25,380 nucleotides of DNA from an uncultured Coriobacteriaceae bacterium (GTDB lineage: Bacteria > Actinomycetota > Coriobacteriia > Coriobacteriales > Eggerthellaceae), in assembly GCA_902781245.1 (NCBI GenBank), contig CACZIP010000002.1, positions 1 to 25,380 on the forward strand. The letters are read 5' to 3'. Shown one piece after another: positions 1 through 6,917 of the stretch. Under the pieces are notes generated by a model. The model did not search any database. It saw only the letters and a list, made by a program, of their open reading frames with translations, and was not told the origin of the DNA. Position 1 is the first letter of the stretch, and every line of letters begins with the position of its first letter. The translations under genes and the position numbers were made by a program.

Positions 1-543
1 CAGATCAGCGCATCATGCGCGTTGTTCGTGCCGAAGGCCCAGACGCCTTTTCAGTGGGATGGCCAGATTCCGCCAGAGGAAGCGCTTCGACGTGTGAACC
101 TCCTGCGTCATTCCGTGAAGTACCGCGCTATCACAATCAACTGGCATGATCCGAAGACGAGCTTCGTCGAGGCAGTCATGAGCCGTGGTGGGCGAGAGGC
201 TGCCGCGCTTGTCGAGGAAGCGTGGCGGCACGGTGCGCGGTTCGATGCCTGGACGGAGTGTTTCAACGAGCAAGCATGGCGCGATGCAATCGACATCTTG
301 TCATTCGACGTCGAAGCTACTGCCCAAACGGCTTATCCGACCGACTACGTCATGCCGTGGGACCACATCGGCTGCGGCGCGACGACCCGCTGGCTTGCGC
401 GGGAGCGCGCATTAGCCGGCGAGGGAATCACGACGCCCGACTGCACCTTCGAGCGCTGCTCGGGGTGCGGAGTCTGCATGCGGCTCGGTGTAGACAACCA
501 GCTTGCGCAACCTCGCGTGTTGGGAGGTGCCCGCAATGACTGA
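1..543 (+). CDS. B12-binding-type radical SAM protein, C-terminal part (5' end outside window)
   Basis: The frame is open from base 1, so this is the 3' end of a gene that begins upstream. The first residues (SASCALFVPKAQTPFQWDGQ) match the conserved 'FVPKxxTPFQW' segment of the large radical SAM proteins of the TIGR03960 type (B12-binding plus radical SAM), whose catalytic CxxxCxxC cluster would lie upstream and is not visible. A C-terminal CSGCGVC cluster (about residues 152-158 of the visible part) could bind metal. The stop overlaps the start of the next gene by 8 nt, and that partner is the protein usually paired with or fused to this family. A TTG at 22 is not the true start because homology extends to the window edge. 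The reaction catalysed is not known to me. Family confidence is good; function is open. Confidence 0.8.
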   Translation, partial: QISASCALFVPKAQTPFQWDGQIPPEEALRRVNLLRHSVKYRAITINWHDPKTSFVEAVMSRGGREAAALVEEAWRHGARFDAWTECFNEQAWRDAIDILSFDVEATAQTAYPTDYVMPWDHIGCGATTRWLARERALAGEGITTPDCTFERCSGCGVCMRLGVDNQLAQPRVLGGARND

Positions 544-1150
544 TCCTCGCCTGTTCAGATTGCGTGCGACCTTCGTCGAAGAAGGCCGGTTGGCTATGCT
601 GTCGCACCTCGAGGTTGCGCATACGCTCGAGCGCGTTGTGAGACGTGCCAAGTTGCCGTTTGCAATCAGCCAAGGATTCTCGCCTCATATGAAAATCGCG
701 TTCGGCGCAGCACTGCCCGTCGGCGTCGGCAGCACGTGTGAGATTTTCGATTTGCAGTTGACCGAGTACGTCGCCCCCGCGAAAGCGCTGGCTGCGTTGC
801 AGGCGGCAAGCGTGCCGGAATTGATGGTGCAGGAGTGCCACTACATCGAGCATAATGCAACGGCTGCAAGCGTCGCGTTCCCGTTCTCGACGTACGAAGT
901 CGTGTTCGACCGTGCAATCGAGGCAATCAAGGCTCCCGAAACCGTGACGGTCGTGCGCAAGCGCAAGGAAAAGACGCTCGTGGTTGCTGATTTCCTTGCA
1001 AAGCCGTTCGAGTTGGAAGGCAACAAAGCCACGTTCATGCTTGAGGCCAAACCCACCGGCTCGCTTCGTCCCGATCTTCTCCTTGACCATTGCGACTTCG
1101 ATGGTGAGGTTGTTTCCATCACGCGTGTAGCGCAAAGCGAGATGTGTTAA
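536..1150 (+). CDS. DUF2344 / radical-SAM-linked protein (TIGR03936-like)
   Basis: 204 aa. The start is the ATG at 536, preceded by GGGAGGT (522-528) at 7 nt and overlapping the previous stop by 8 nt, so translation is probably coupled. A TTG at 503 would add 11 residues but has no comparable ribosome site. Residues 8-70 (TFVEEGRLAMLSHLEVAHTL, then RAKLPFAISQGFSPHMKIAF) match the DUF2344 family, which occurs beside or fused to the TIGR03960 radical SAM protein. The tight overlap fits a stable two-protein unit. The family has no experimentally established role that I know of. In many relatives the pair sits near RNase E/G and ribosomal protein L21 genes, but not here, where a metallopeptidase follows 38 nt downstream. 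Confidence 0.85.
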   Translation: MTDPRLFRLRATFVEEGRLAMLSHLEVAHTLERVVRRAKLPFAISQGFSPHMKIAFGAALPVGVGSTCEIFDLQLTEYVAPAKALAALQAASVPELMVQECHYIEHNATAASVAFPFSTYEVVFDRAIEAIKAPETVTVVRKRKEKTLVVADFLAKPFELEGNKATFMLEAKPTGSLRPDLLLDHCDFDGEVVSITRVAQSEMC

Positions 1151-1188
1151 AGGGCAAATCCTTCTTATACGTATTCGAAAGGAGCACG

Positions 1189-1572
1189 ATGGCTAAGCTT
1201 ACCGACGAGGAATTCGAAGCTGCCGTTCAAGATGCGCTCGATTCGATTCCCGACGAGTTTCTCGACGAACTCGACAACGTGGCTTTCATGTTGGCCGACG
1301 AACCCAACGAGGAAGACTTCTTGGGTGATGGGCTTTACACCGAGGGTGGCGAGCTTATGGGCTTGTACAGCGGCATTGCCATGACCGACCGTGGTGACTA
1401 TTACGGGTACGGCGAATACCCTGACACCATCACGATCTTCAAAGGTCCTCATGAGAGGATGGGCCTTTCCCATGCCGGCACGATCGAAGAGATTCGCAGG
1501 ACGGTCGTTCACGAAATCGCGCACTACTTCGGCATGGACGAAGAGCAAGTGGACGAAATGGGCTATGCGTGA
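1189..1572 (+). CDS. small zincin-like metallopeptidase family protein (PF06262-like)
   Basis: 127 aa, strongly acidic, cytosolic (no signal peptide or membrane segment). The start is the ATG at 1189, behind AAAGGAG (1178-1184); an in-frame upstream start at 1144 lacks this spacing. The C-terminus has a zinc-protease motif HEIAH at residues 108-112 followed by YFGMDEEQVDEMGYA. This is the arrangement of the small 'metallopeptidase family' (PF06262), in which the Asp after the second His is thought to complete the metal site. The length is normal for that family. It lies 38 nt after the DUF2344 gene, probably in the same operon, and is followed by a strong hairpin terminator. Substrates are unknown, and proteolytic activity is inferred only from the motif. 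Confidence 0.85.
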   Translation: MAKLTDEEFEAAVQDALDSIPDEFLDELDNVAFMLADEPNEEDFLGDGLYTEGGELMGLYSGIAMTDRGDYYGYGEYPDTITIFKGPHERMGLSHAGTIEEIRRTVVHEIAHYFGMDEEQVDEMGYA

Positions 1573-1614
1573 TGTGACGGCTCGTTTTTCCTAGCCGTCG
1601 CGATTGTTGCAAGC

Positions 1615-1652
1615 AAATGCGTTAAGAGGGATAGCCTCTTAACGCATTTTTT
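1615..1652 (+). terminator. intrinsic terminator after the metallopeptidase gene, overlapping the antiporter stop codon
   Basis: A perfect 15-bp stem (1615-1629 with 1635-1649) with a 5-nt loop GATAG is followed by a run of T (1646-1652). On the + strand it is a textbook rho-independent terminator. The right arm also encodes the last codons and TAA of the antiporter on the other strand (stop at 1639-1641). On the - strand the hairpin has no good U-run after it, so termination there is uncertain. A second, weaker inverted repeat (1576-1582 with 1593-1599) lies just before it. Confidence 0.85.
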
Positions 1653-2976
1653 CTTTGTTGCCCCAAATGGCTATGAAGATAAGCGCGCAGATGGCCAGCA
1701 GGTACGGGTAGAACAAGAACGGGATGATCTCGAACGGTGTGACTGCCATGCCGACGGCGGCAGCTCCAGCGCTGGCGTAGAGAATCTGGGCACCATAAGG
1801 GATGATTCCCTGCCATACGCTCGTGAAGATGTCGATGAGCGAAGCGGTGCGGCGTGGCGAGATGTCGTATTGGTCCGAAATCTTGCGTGCAATAGGACCT
1901 GCGATGACGATGGCGACGGTGTTGTTGGCAGTGGAGACGTCCACGAGCGATGCGAGCGCCGCAATACCGAACTGGGCGCCGCGCTTCCCATGCACGAGGC
2001 CGGTAATCTTCTGCAGAATCCATTCGATGCCGCCGTTGTCGCGCACGAGGCCGATGATGCCCGCGCAGATAATCGAGATGACCGTGATGTCGTACATGTT
2101 CATGATGCCGCTGCCGCCGTCGAGGCCCGATCCGATGGCGATGAAGATCATCTCGGGCGCAATCGTGCCGAGCGCAACACCCACGATGACCGAAAGCACC
2201 GTGCCGCCGATGAGCACGAGGAACACGTTGACGCCTGCAAGAGCGGCCACGAGAACCGCGACGTACGGTAGCACTTGCCACAGGTTGTATTCGAGGTTGC
2301 CGTCGAGGTTGTACTCGCTGCCCAGACCCAAAGCCAGAAAGATAATGAACGTGATGATGGCGGCGGGCAGGGCTATCTTGAAGTTCTCCTTGAACTTCTC
2401 GTCCATCTCACAGCCTTGCGTGCGCGTGGCTGCAATTGTCGTGTCGGAAATCATCGACAAGTTGTCGCCGAACATGGCGCCGCCCACGATGGCGCCGAGG
2501 CAAAGGGCGCCAGCGAGTCCTGTCTTGTCGGCGACGCCGATGGCGATGGGTGCGAGCGCTGCGATGGTGCCGACTGACGTTCCCATCGAGATCGAGATGA
2601 AGCAGGCGATGAGGAACAGGCCAGGGAGCACGATGCCCGTTGGCAGAATCGACAGAGCGAAGTTGACGGTGCTTTCGACGCCGCCAGCCGATTTGACCGC
2701 GCCCGTGAACGCGCCGGCAAGCACGAACACCAGGCACATGATCATGACGTTCGACTCGCCCATGCTGCGTGCGACGCTCTCAAGCTTTTCGTCGAACGAG
2801 CGCTTGGGGTTCTGGATGAAGGCTACAGCCAATGCGCAGACGAACGCGACGATGGCTGGCATGCTGTAGAAGTCCTGAAGGACGACGCCAGAACCTATGA
2901 AAAGAACGAGGAAAACGCCGACGGGCAACAGGCCCGATATACGCGGTGCAATGGCTTCGGTGTTGCTGGTTTCCAT
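1639..2976 (-). CDS. Na+/H+ antiporter, NhaC family
   Basis: 445 aa, very hydrophobic, about 11-12 predicted membrane helices. Recognisable NhaC-type segments include SISMGTSVGTIAALAPIAIG, GAMFGDNLSMISDTTIAATR and the later LASLVDVSTANNTVAIVIAG; the polar Asp/Ser/Thr/Asn residues in these helices are typical of the ion path. It probably exchanges cytoplasmic Na+ (or an organic substrate, as in some family members) for protons. The start chosen is the ATG at 2976, five nt after GGAGAG on the - strand. An in-frame ATG at 2997 would place that site inside the gene. It appears to be monocistronic with its own promoter (3012-3040), and its 3' end is embedded in a terminator hairpin. Substrate specificity cannot be told from sequence alone. 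Confidence 0.85.
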   Translation of the reverse strand: METSNTEAIAPRISGLLPVGVFLVLFIGSGVVLQDFYSMPAIVAFVCALAVAFIQNPKRSFDEKLESVARSMGESNVMIMCLVFVLAGAFTGAVKSAGGVESTVNFALSILPTGIVLPGLFLIACFISISMGTSVGTIAALAPIAIGVADKTGLAGALCLGAIVGGAMFGDNLSMISDTTIAATRTQGCEMDEKFKENFKIALPAAIITFIIFLALGLGSEYNLDGNLEYNLWQVLPYVAVLVAALAGVNVFLVLIGGTVLSVIVGVALGTIAPEMIFIAIGSGLDGGSGIMNMYDITVISIICAGIIGLVRDNGGIEWILQKITGLVHGKRGAQFGIAALASLVDVSTANNTVAIVIAGPIARKISDQYDISPRRTASLIDIFTSVWQGIIPYGAQILYASAGAAAVGMAVTPFEIIPFLFYPYLLAICALIFIAIWGNKEKMR

Positions 2977-3011
2977 GATGACTCTCCAAATCCCCAATCA
3001 TGCAAGCGACC

Positions 3012-3040
3012 ATTATAGCCTTGTTTAAGGTTTTGTTCAG
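3012..3040 (-). promoter_or_regulatory. putative sigma70-type promoter for the NhaC antiporter gene
   Basis: On the - strand a perfect TATAAT (3012-3017) is preceded at exactly 17 nt by CTGAAC (3035-3040), a weak match to TTGACA. It lies 35 nt upstream of the antiporter ATG. The -10 match is strong and the -35 is poor. Confidence 0.5.
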
Positions 3041-3052
3041 GATGAAGGTCTA

Positions 3053-3169
3053 ATGTTGGGACATGTTGGACGGCTTGCAGCTGATGAGCGAGCCCGACAA
3101 CTCACCACTTCCCAGCGCGAACTCGCGCATTCCTTCCCCCAGGGCGGCTCCGGTCGCCCACTTTTTTGA
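3053..3169 (+). CDS. possible 38-aa small ORF in the leader of the beta-helix lipoprotein gene
   Basis: An ATG at 3053 is preceded by AGGATGAAGG (3038-3047), giving a 38-residue frame ending at TGA 3167-3169. Its final codons coincide with a terminator-like element: GGGCG (3142-3146) pairs with CGCCC (3155-3159), followed by six T. That arrangement could be a leader peptide with attenuator upstream of the lipoprotein gene at 3275, or chance. The peptide (MLGHVGRLAADERARQLTTS then a Pro/Gly-rich end) resembles nothing I recognise and has no runs of one amino acid. The rest of 2977-3274 holds the antiporter promoter and no other gene that I can see. Confidence 0.2.
   Translation: MLGHVGRLAADERARQLTTSQRELAHSFPQGGSGRPLF
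3142..3167 (+). terminator. terminator-like hairpin (possible attenuator) upstream of the beta-helix lipoprotein
   Basis: GGGCG/CGCCC is a 5-bp stem with an 8-nt loop, followed by AC and TTTTTT (3162-3167). The stem is short and the U-run good. No + strand gene lies directly upstream except the possible 38-aa ORF, so it could attenuate read-through into the gene at 3275. Confidence 0.4.
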
Positions 3170-3274
3170 TTGAAGCTCCGTTTCCTTCTGGTTGATGTGC
3201 TTTCAGGAGAGGTTCAGGTTTGTTCCCTATCATCTTCCCATCGGCACGAGGCGTGCCGGAAAGGAGATAAGACA

Positions 3275-4606
3275 ATGAAACGATATGGAATCCCGATTCT
3301 TTTGAGCGCCGCACTGGCAGTGGGGGCTTTCACGGGTTGCGCTAACGTGTCGTCTGCTTCAGCATCGGATATGATTAGCAGTGCGAGCTCGACTGCTCCG
3401 AGCAGCATGGCAGCAGAACCAATGAGCTCGATGAGCTCGATGGGCTCGATGGGCGCCATGGGCGCCATGGGTGCCATGGAAATGACGCGTAGCTCGTATG
3501 CATCCGAGCCGGCAGCAGGCAGCATCATCGACACCTCCAGCTTGTTCACCGATCGCGACTTGGAACAGACTGCAGATACTGCGAATGCCACCAAGATCAC
3601 GGTCAAGAATGGCGAGGACGTCACCATCAGCGAAGAGGGCGTCTACGTCATCAGCGGCACGGCAACCGATTGCACCATCACCGTCGATGCCGACAGCACG
3701 GCGAAGGTGCAGCTCGTGCTCGATGGCGTGAGCATCACGAATGCTGACGCACCTGCTATTTACGTCCTCTCTGCTGACAAGGTGTTCGTCACCACGGCAA
3801 GCGGGTCGACCAACGAGCTCACGACTACCGGCGAGTTCGCCGCAATTGGAGATGTGACCAACATCGATGGCGTCATTTTCGCCAAGGATGACCTCGTGCT
3901 CAATGGTCAAGGTACGCTCACCATCAACTCGTCTGCTAACGGCATCGTGGGCAAGGACGATGTGAAGGTCACTGGAGGCACGTACAACATCACGGCCACG
4001 GAACATGGCATCCAGGGCAAGGATTCGGTTGCTATCGCCGACGGTACGTTCAACATCACGGCTGGCACCGATGCCATCCATGCCAAGAACGATGAGGATT
4101 TGACGCTCGGTTACGTCTGCATCGCTGATGGTACATTCAACCTCAACGGTGGAAGCGACGGCATCGAGGGTTATGCGGTCGTCCAAATTGACGGTGGTGA
4201 TATCACAATCGATTCTCAAGAAGCCATCGAGGGCACTTACGTTCAGATCAACGGCGGTACCGTCGATATCGCGGCAACCGACGATGGTATTAACGCATCC
4301 GATAAGTCGAGTGAATACGATATCGTGCTCGAGATCAACGGCGGCGACATCTCGGTGAACATGGCCTCTGGCGACACCGACGCCCTCGATTCGAACGGCA
4401 GCCTCTTCATCACGGGCGGTACGGTCAATATCACCGCGCAATCCGCGTTCGACTACGTCGCAAATGCTTCGATGACGGGTGGCACGGTCACCGTGAACGG
4501 TCAGCAAATCACCGAACTCACCAATTCCATGATGGGCGGTGGCATGGCTGGTCCGCAAGGCGGTATGAGCGGCGGCAGCATGGGAGGCCGCGGCGGTATG
4601 CGCTAA
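3275..4606 (+). CDS. Cthe_2159-like carbohydrate-binding beta-helix lipoprotein (DUF4353-type)
   Basis: 443 aa. The start is the ATG at 3275 behind AAGGAG (3261-3266). Residues 1-22 form a lipoprotein signal peptide ending in FTGC, so it is probably anchored on the outside of the membrane. Next comes a Ser/Met-rich linker containing MSSMSSMGSMGAMGAMGAME. From about residue 95 there are many short parallel beta-helix turns of the type 'GGTxxIxxxxDGI', with repeated NGG/DGG Asp- and Asn-rich loops likely to hold Ca2+. The C-terminal tail is rich in Gly and Met (MMGGGMAGPQ and similar), as in the Cthe_2159/DUF4353 family. The founding member binds acidic polysaccharide and cellulose without known catalysis. 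Here binding of cell-surface or dietary glycans is inferred. The gene stands alone and converges on the LRR gene. Confidence 0.75.
   Translation: MKRYGIPILLSAALAVGAFTGCANVSSASASDMISSASSTAPSSMAAEPMSSMSSMGSMGAMGAMGAMEMTRSSYASEPAAGSIIDTSSLFTDRDLEQTADTANATKITVKNGEDVTISEEGVYVISGTATDCTITVDADSTAKVQLVLDGVSITNADAPAIYVLSADKVFVTTASGSTNELTTTGEFAAIGDVTNIDGVIFAKDDLVLNGQGTLTINSSANGIVGKDDVKVTGGTYNITATEHGIQGKDSVAIADGTFNITAGTDAIHAKNDEDLTLGYVCIADGTFNLNGGSDGIEGYAVVQIDGGDITIDSQEAIEGTYVQINGGTVDIAATDDGINASDKSSEYDIVLEINGGDISVNMASGDTDALDSNGSLFITGGTVNITAQSAFDYVANASMTGGTVTVNGQQITELTNSMMGGGMAGPQGGMSGGSMGGRGGMR
3422..3484 (+). repeat. 9-bp tandem coding repeats in the Met/Ser-rich linker
   Basis: Successive 9-nt units of the form ATGAGCTCG, ATGGGCTCG and ATGGGCGCC encode M-S-S, M-G-S and M-G-A triplets. 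Near-identity at the DNA level (ATGGGCGCC twice in a row, then ATGGGTGCC) points to recent slippage expansion, so the linker length may vary between strains. Confidence 0.7.
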
Positions 4607-4620
4607 GCGCTCCCGTTCAA

Positions 4621-4666
4621 GCAAACTCGGAGAGGGGCCCGCGAACGCGCGGCCCCTTCTGTTTGC
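4621..4666. terminator. bidirectional terminator-like hairpin between convergent genes
   Basis: GGGGCC (4634-4639) pairs with GGCCCC (4651-4656) and GCG with CGC inside, with one bulge. An outer GCAAAC/GTTTGC pair (4621-4626 with 4661-4666) can extend it. On the + strand the stem is followed by TTCTGTTT. It probably ends transcription of the beta-helix lipoprotein gene. Confidence 0.65.
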
Positions 4667-4691
4667 AACAGAGACCGGGTCTCTGTTGCAA
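4663..4691. terminator. perfect 14-bp inverted repeat at the 3' end of the LRR gene
   Basis: The arms 4663-4676 (TTGCAACAGAGACC) and 4678-4691 are perfectly complementary around one central base and end directly at the LRR stop codon (TAA, 4692-4694 on the - strand). It shares GTTTGC with the preceding hairpin, so the two structures cannot form fully at the same time. A U-run is lacking on either strand, so it may stabilise the 3' end rather than terminate. Confidence 0.55.
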
Positions 4692-6884
4692 TTAAAGGTC
4701 GAAATCGATTGCGTGGTCGCTGAATCGGATGCGCTTCATCTCGAGTAGGTAACCGGTCATGGCGGCGTCTTGTAGTTTGTTCACGGATGCCACGACGGCA
4801 TCGAGGTTGTCGGCGGTCAAGAGGCCCAGATCGGCAAGCTGGCCCATGGCAACGCGGTCATCGTGGCGGGCGATGTCGGTGCAAATCTCCTCGATGTTGC
4901 TCGTAACGAGCGTTCGATAGCGCTGTCTGCTGATATCCGTGAGCAGCACCGAATCGTTCAACCGATCGATGATCAGCTTGACCTGCTCGTAGGCGCTCGC
5001 GTTCTCGCTCTTTCCCGGTGCGTGGTAATCGCGCGCGGCGGCGATGCAGTTATCGTACTGCGCAAAGATATCGGGAAGATATAGGCTCCCAAGTCCGCCG
5101 AGTGCCAGCAGGAATCCATGTACGCTGTGCGTGGTGGCGGGGAAGTGCAGCACGAACGATGTCATTCCCTCGATGGGTTCCTCGACATCGATGCGCACAT
5201 GTCGGATTTGGCTCATGACGCTCAGTCCGCAAGCGCCAATCGTACGCAGGCGTGCGTTCAGATGCAGCTCGCGTATCCCGCGCGCATTGTTGAGCGCGTA
5301 GTCCTCAACCTCGATTATCTCTTCGGGAAAATCGACGCGTTCGCATGAAGAGGTGAACATGACCACATTGGCGCCGAATTTCGTGCGACGGCAGAGCATG
5401 CCTGTATGCATGAAGAAACGAGGATTACGTTGATCGACGTCGATCGTGCGAAGGGCTGGCGGTACGAATTCGTGATGCGATCCGTCGGTGACCAACGCAT
5501 TCTTCCCAATGTCGACAAGGCCTGCGGGAATCCTGAAGTATTCCAGCGCTGTGTCGATGAATGCATCGGAGCCCACCGAATCGAGCGAATCGGGCACCGT
5601 GACGTGGCGCAGTTTGCGACAAACCCTGAAAGCACCGTCGCCGATGCGCTTGAGGCCTTCGGGCAGCTCAATCGATTCCAGTGCGTTGTGGTACGCAAAC
5701 GCCTTTTCCTCGATGGCCACGGTTGAAGCCTTCACCTCGTAAGTTGCCAGGGAAGGCTCGAGCATCTGTACAAGGTGCATTCCGTCTGAGTCGTTGCGAT
5801 ACAGGCAGCCTTGTCCGTCGATGAAGTAAACTCGATTGCCATCGTCGATTGTGAACGTCGCATCGTCACCGGAATGACGCACGTTCGTGCGCACGGTGAT
5901 CGAGTTTCCAATGGTTTCGACGCTCGCTGGGATGTGCAAGCTTTCAAGAGTTGAGCCGGCGAACGCTTCGTTCTCGATGATGCGCAGGCCGTCGTTCAAG
6001 GTGACCGTCCTGAGCGAAAGACAGCGCAGGAAGGCTTTGGAGCCGATCTCGACGAGATGCGCGGGACAGCTAAATGCCGTGATACCCGAATTGGCGAAAG
6101 CAAGCTCGTCGATGTGCGTGACACCATCGGGCAGCGTGACCTCTTCGAGCGTCTTCGCTCCGGCGAACGCTTTGGTTGCGATGCGTCGGCAGCCTTCGGC
6201 GACTTTGTAGCGACGTGCCGGTTTTGCGAGCGCGACCAGCATGGATCCGTCGGCGGAATAGATGCAGGTTCCATCGGTTCCGATATGCTCGTTGCCAGGG
6301 TCGATAATCAGGGTTTCCAGGTTGGATTTCTCGAATGCACCCGGTTGAACGAACCGTGTGTGACGGCCGATTGCGAGAGTCTTCACAGTTTGGTTCGCCA
6401 GCACTTCGTTTGTGACGGTCTCGAGCGATTCGGGGAGCGCGAGCTCTCTGAGGTTCGGGCATTTCGAAATCCAGCTTGATGAGAACATGGTCGTGCAGGC
6501 GGGCAGAGCAAGTCGTTCCAGGTTCTCGCATCCGCGGAACGCATAGGCGCCAATGGTCTCGACCGAGTCGGGAAGCGTGATTTCCCTCGTTGTGACGAGG
6601 TTCGAGAATGCTTCCGGATCGACTTCCTTGAGCGGGAACCCTTCGAAATCGGAGGGCACGTCGAGTATCTCCTCGGCAGTGTCGCATGCGATGAGACGTA
6701 TGAAGCTGCCATCGACGATGTAATAGGTCCAAAACGTCTGACGCTCGTCGGTCATCGTTCGCTCATCGGACAAGCGCGCGAGTTCAATTGCGCGCCTTCG
6801 CTCTGCAGCAGCACGTTTGCGTGCGAACTCGCGCTCCATCTGGGCGACTTGGTCTTTGGTCAAGTTTGAGTCGATTTGCGCCAT
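4692..6884 (-). CDS. BspA-type leucine-rich repeat protein, cytosolic
   Basis: 730 aa. No signal peptide, lipobox or membrane helix is present. Residues 1-45 are a charged, probably coiled N-terminus (REFARKRAAAERRRAIELAR). Residues about 50-590 carry many LRR_5/BspA-type units with the pattern 'LexLxLPdslexIGxxAFxxC', for example ITLPDSVETIGAYAFRGCEN and VTLPDGVTHIDELAFANSG. Residues about 600-730 form a helical C-terminal domain ending in LQDAAMTGYLLEMKRIRF. BspA-type repeats usually occur in secreted adhesins; an intracellular version suggests a protein-binding or scaffold role, which is inference. The start is the ATG at 6884 with a modest AGGG at 7 nt. It begins 33 nt after the CapA-like gene, so the two are probably co-transcribed. 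Confidence 0.8.
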   Translation of the reverse strand: MAQIDSNLTKDQVAQMEREFARKRAAAERRRAIELARLSDERTMTDERQTFWTYYIVDGSFIRLIACDTAEEILDVPSDFEGFPLKEVDPEAFSNLVTTREITLPDSVETIGAYAFRGCENLERLALPACTTMFSSSWISKCPNLRELALPESLETVTNEVLANQTVKTLAIGRHTRFVQPGAFEKSNLETLIIDPGNEHIGTDGTCIYSADGSMLVALAKPARRYKVAEGCRRIATKAFAGAKTLEEVTLPDGVTHIDELAFANSGITAFSCPAHLVEIGSKAFLRCLSLRTVTLNDGLRIIENEAFAGSTLESLHIPASVETIGNSITVRTNVRHSGDDATFTIDDGNRVYFIDGQGCLYRNDSDGMHLVQMLEPSLATYEVKASTVAIEEKAFAYHNALESIELPEGLKRIGDGAFRVCRKLRHVTVPDSLDSVGSDAFIDTALEYFRIPAGLVDIGKNALVTDGSHHEFVPPALRTIDVDQRNPRFFMHTGMLCRRTKFGANVVMFTSSCERVDFPEEIIEVEDYALNNARGIRELHLNARLRTIGACGLSVMSQIRHVRIDVEEPIEGMTSFVLHFPATTHSVHGFLLALGGLGSLYLPDIFAQYDNCIAAARDYHAPGKSENASAYEQVKLIIDRLNDSVLLTDISRQRYRTLVTSNIEEICTDIARHDDRVAMGQLADLGLLTADNLDAVVASVNKLQDAAMTGYLLEMKRIRFSDHAIDFDL

Positions 6885-6917
6885 TGCTAACCCTGCGTAT
6901 CTTTGTCAGAGCTTCCG

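Noticed and set aside
1802..2869. 355-aa open frame on the + strand opposite the antiporter
   Set aside because: Composition (Met/Thr/Pro/Ala-rich, no domain) and its position antisense to clear membrane-protein sequence mark it as a shadow.
3082..3127. CTGATGAG motif reminiscent of a hammerhead ribozyme core
   Set aside because: The required GAAA after stem II and a fitting stem III/cleavage site are missing; the match is too short.
3359..4624. 421-aa open frame on the - strand opposite the beta-helix lipoprotein
   Set aside because: It is the antisense shadow of a strongly supported coding region with repetitive codons; no ribosome site or recognisable domain.
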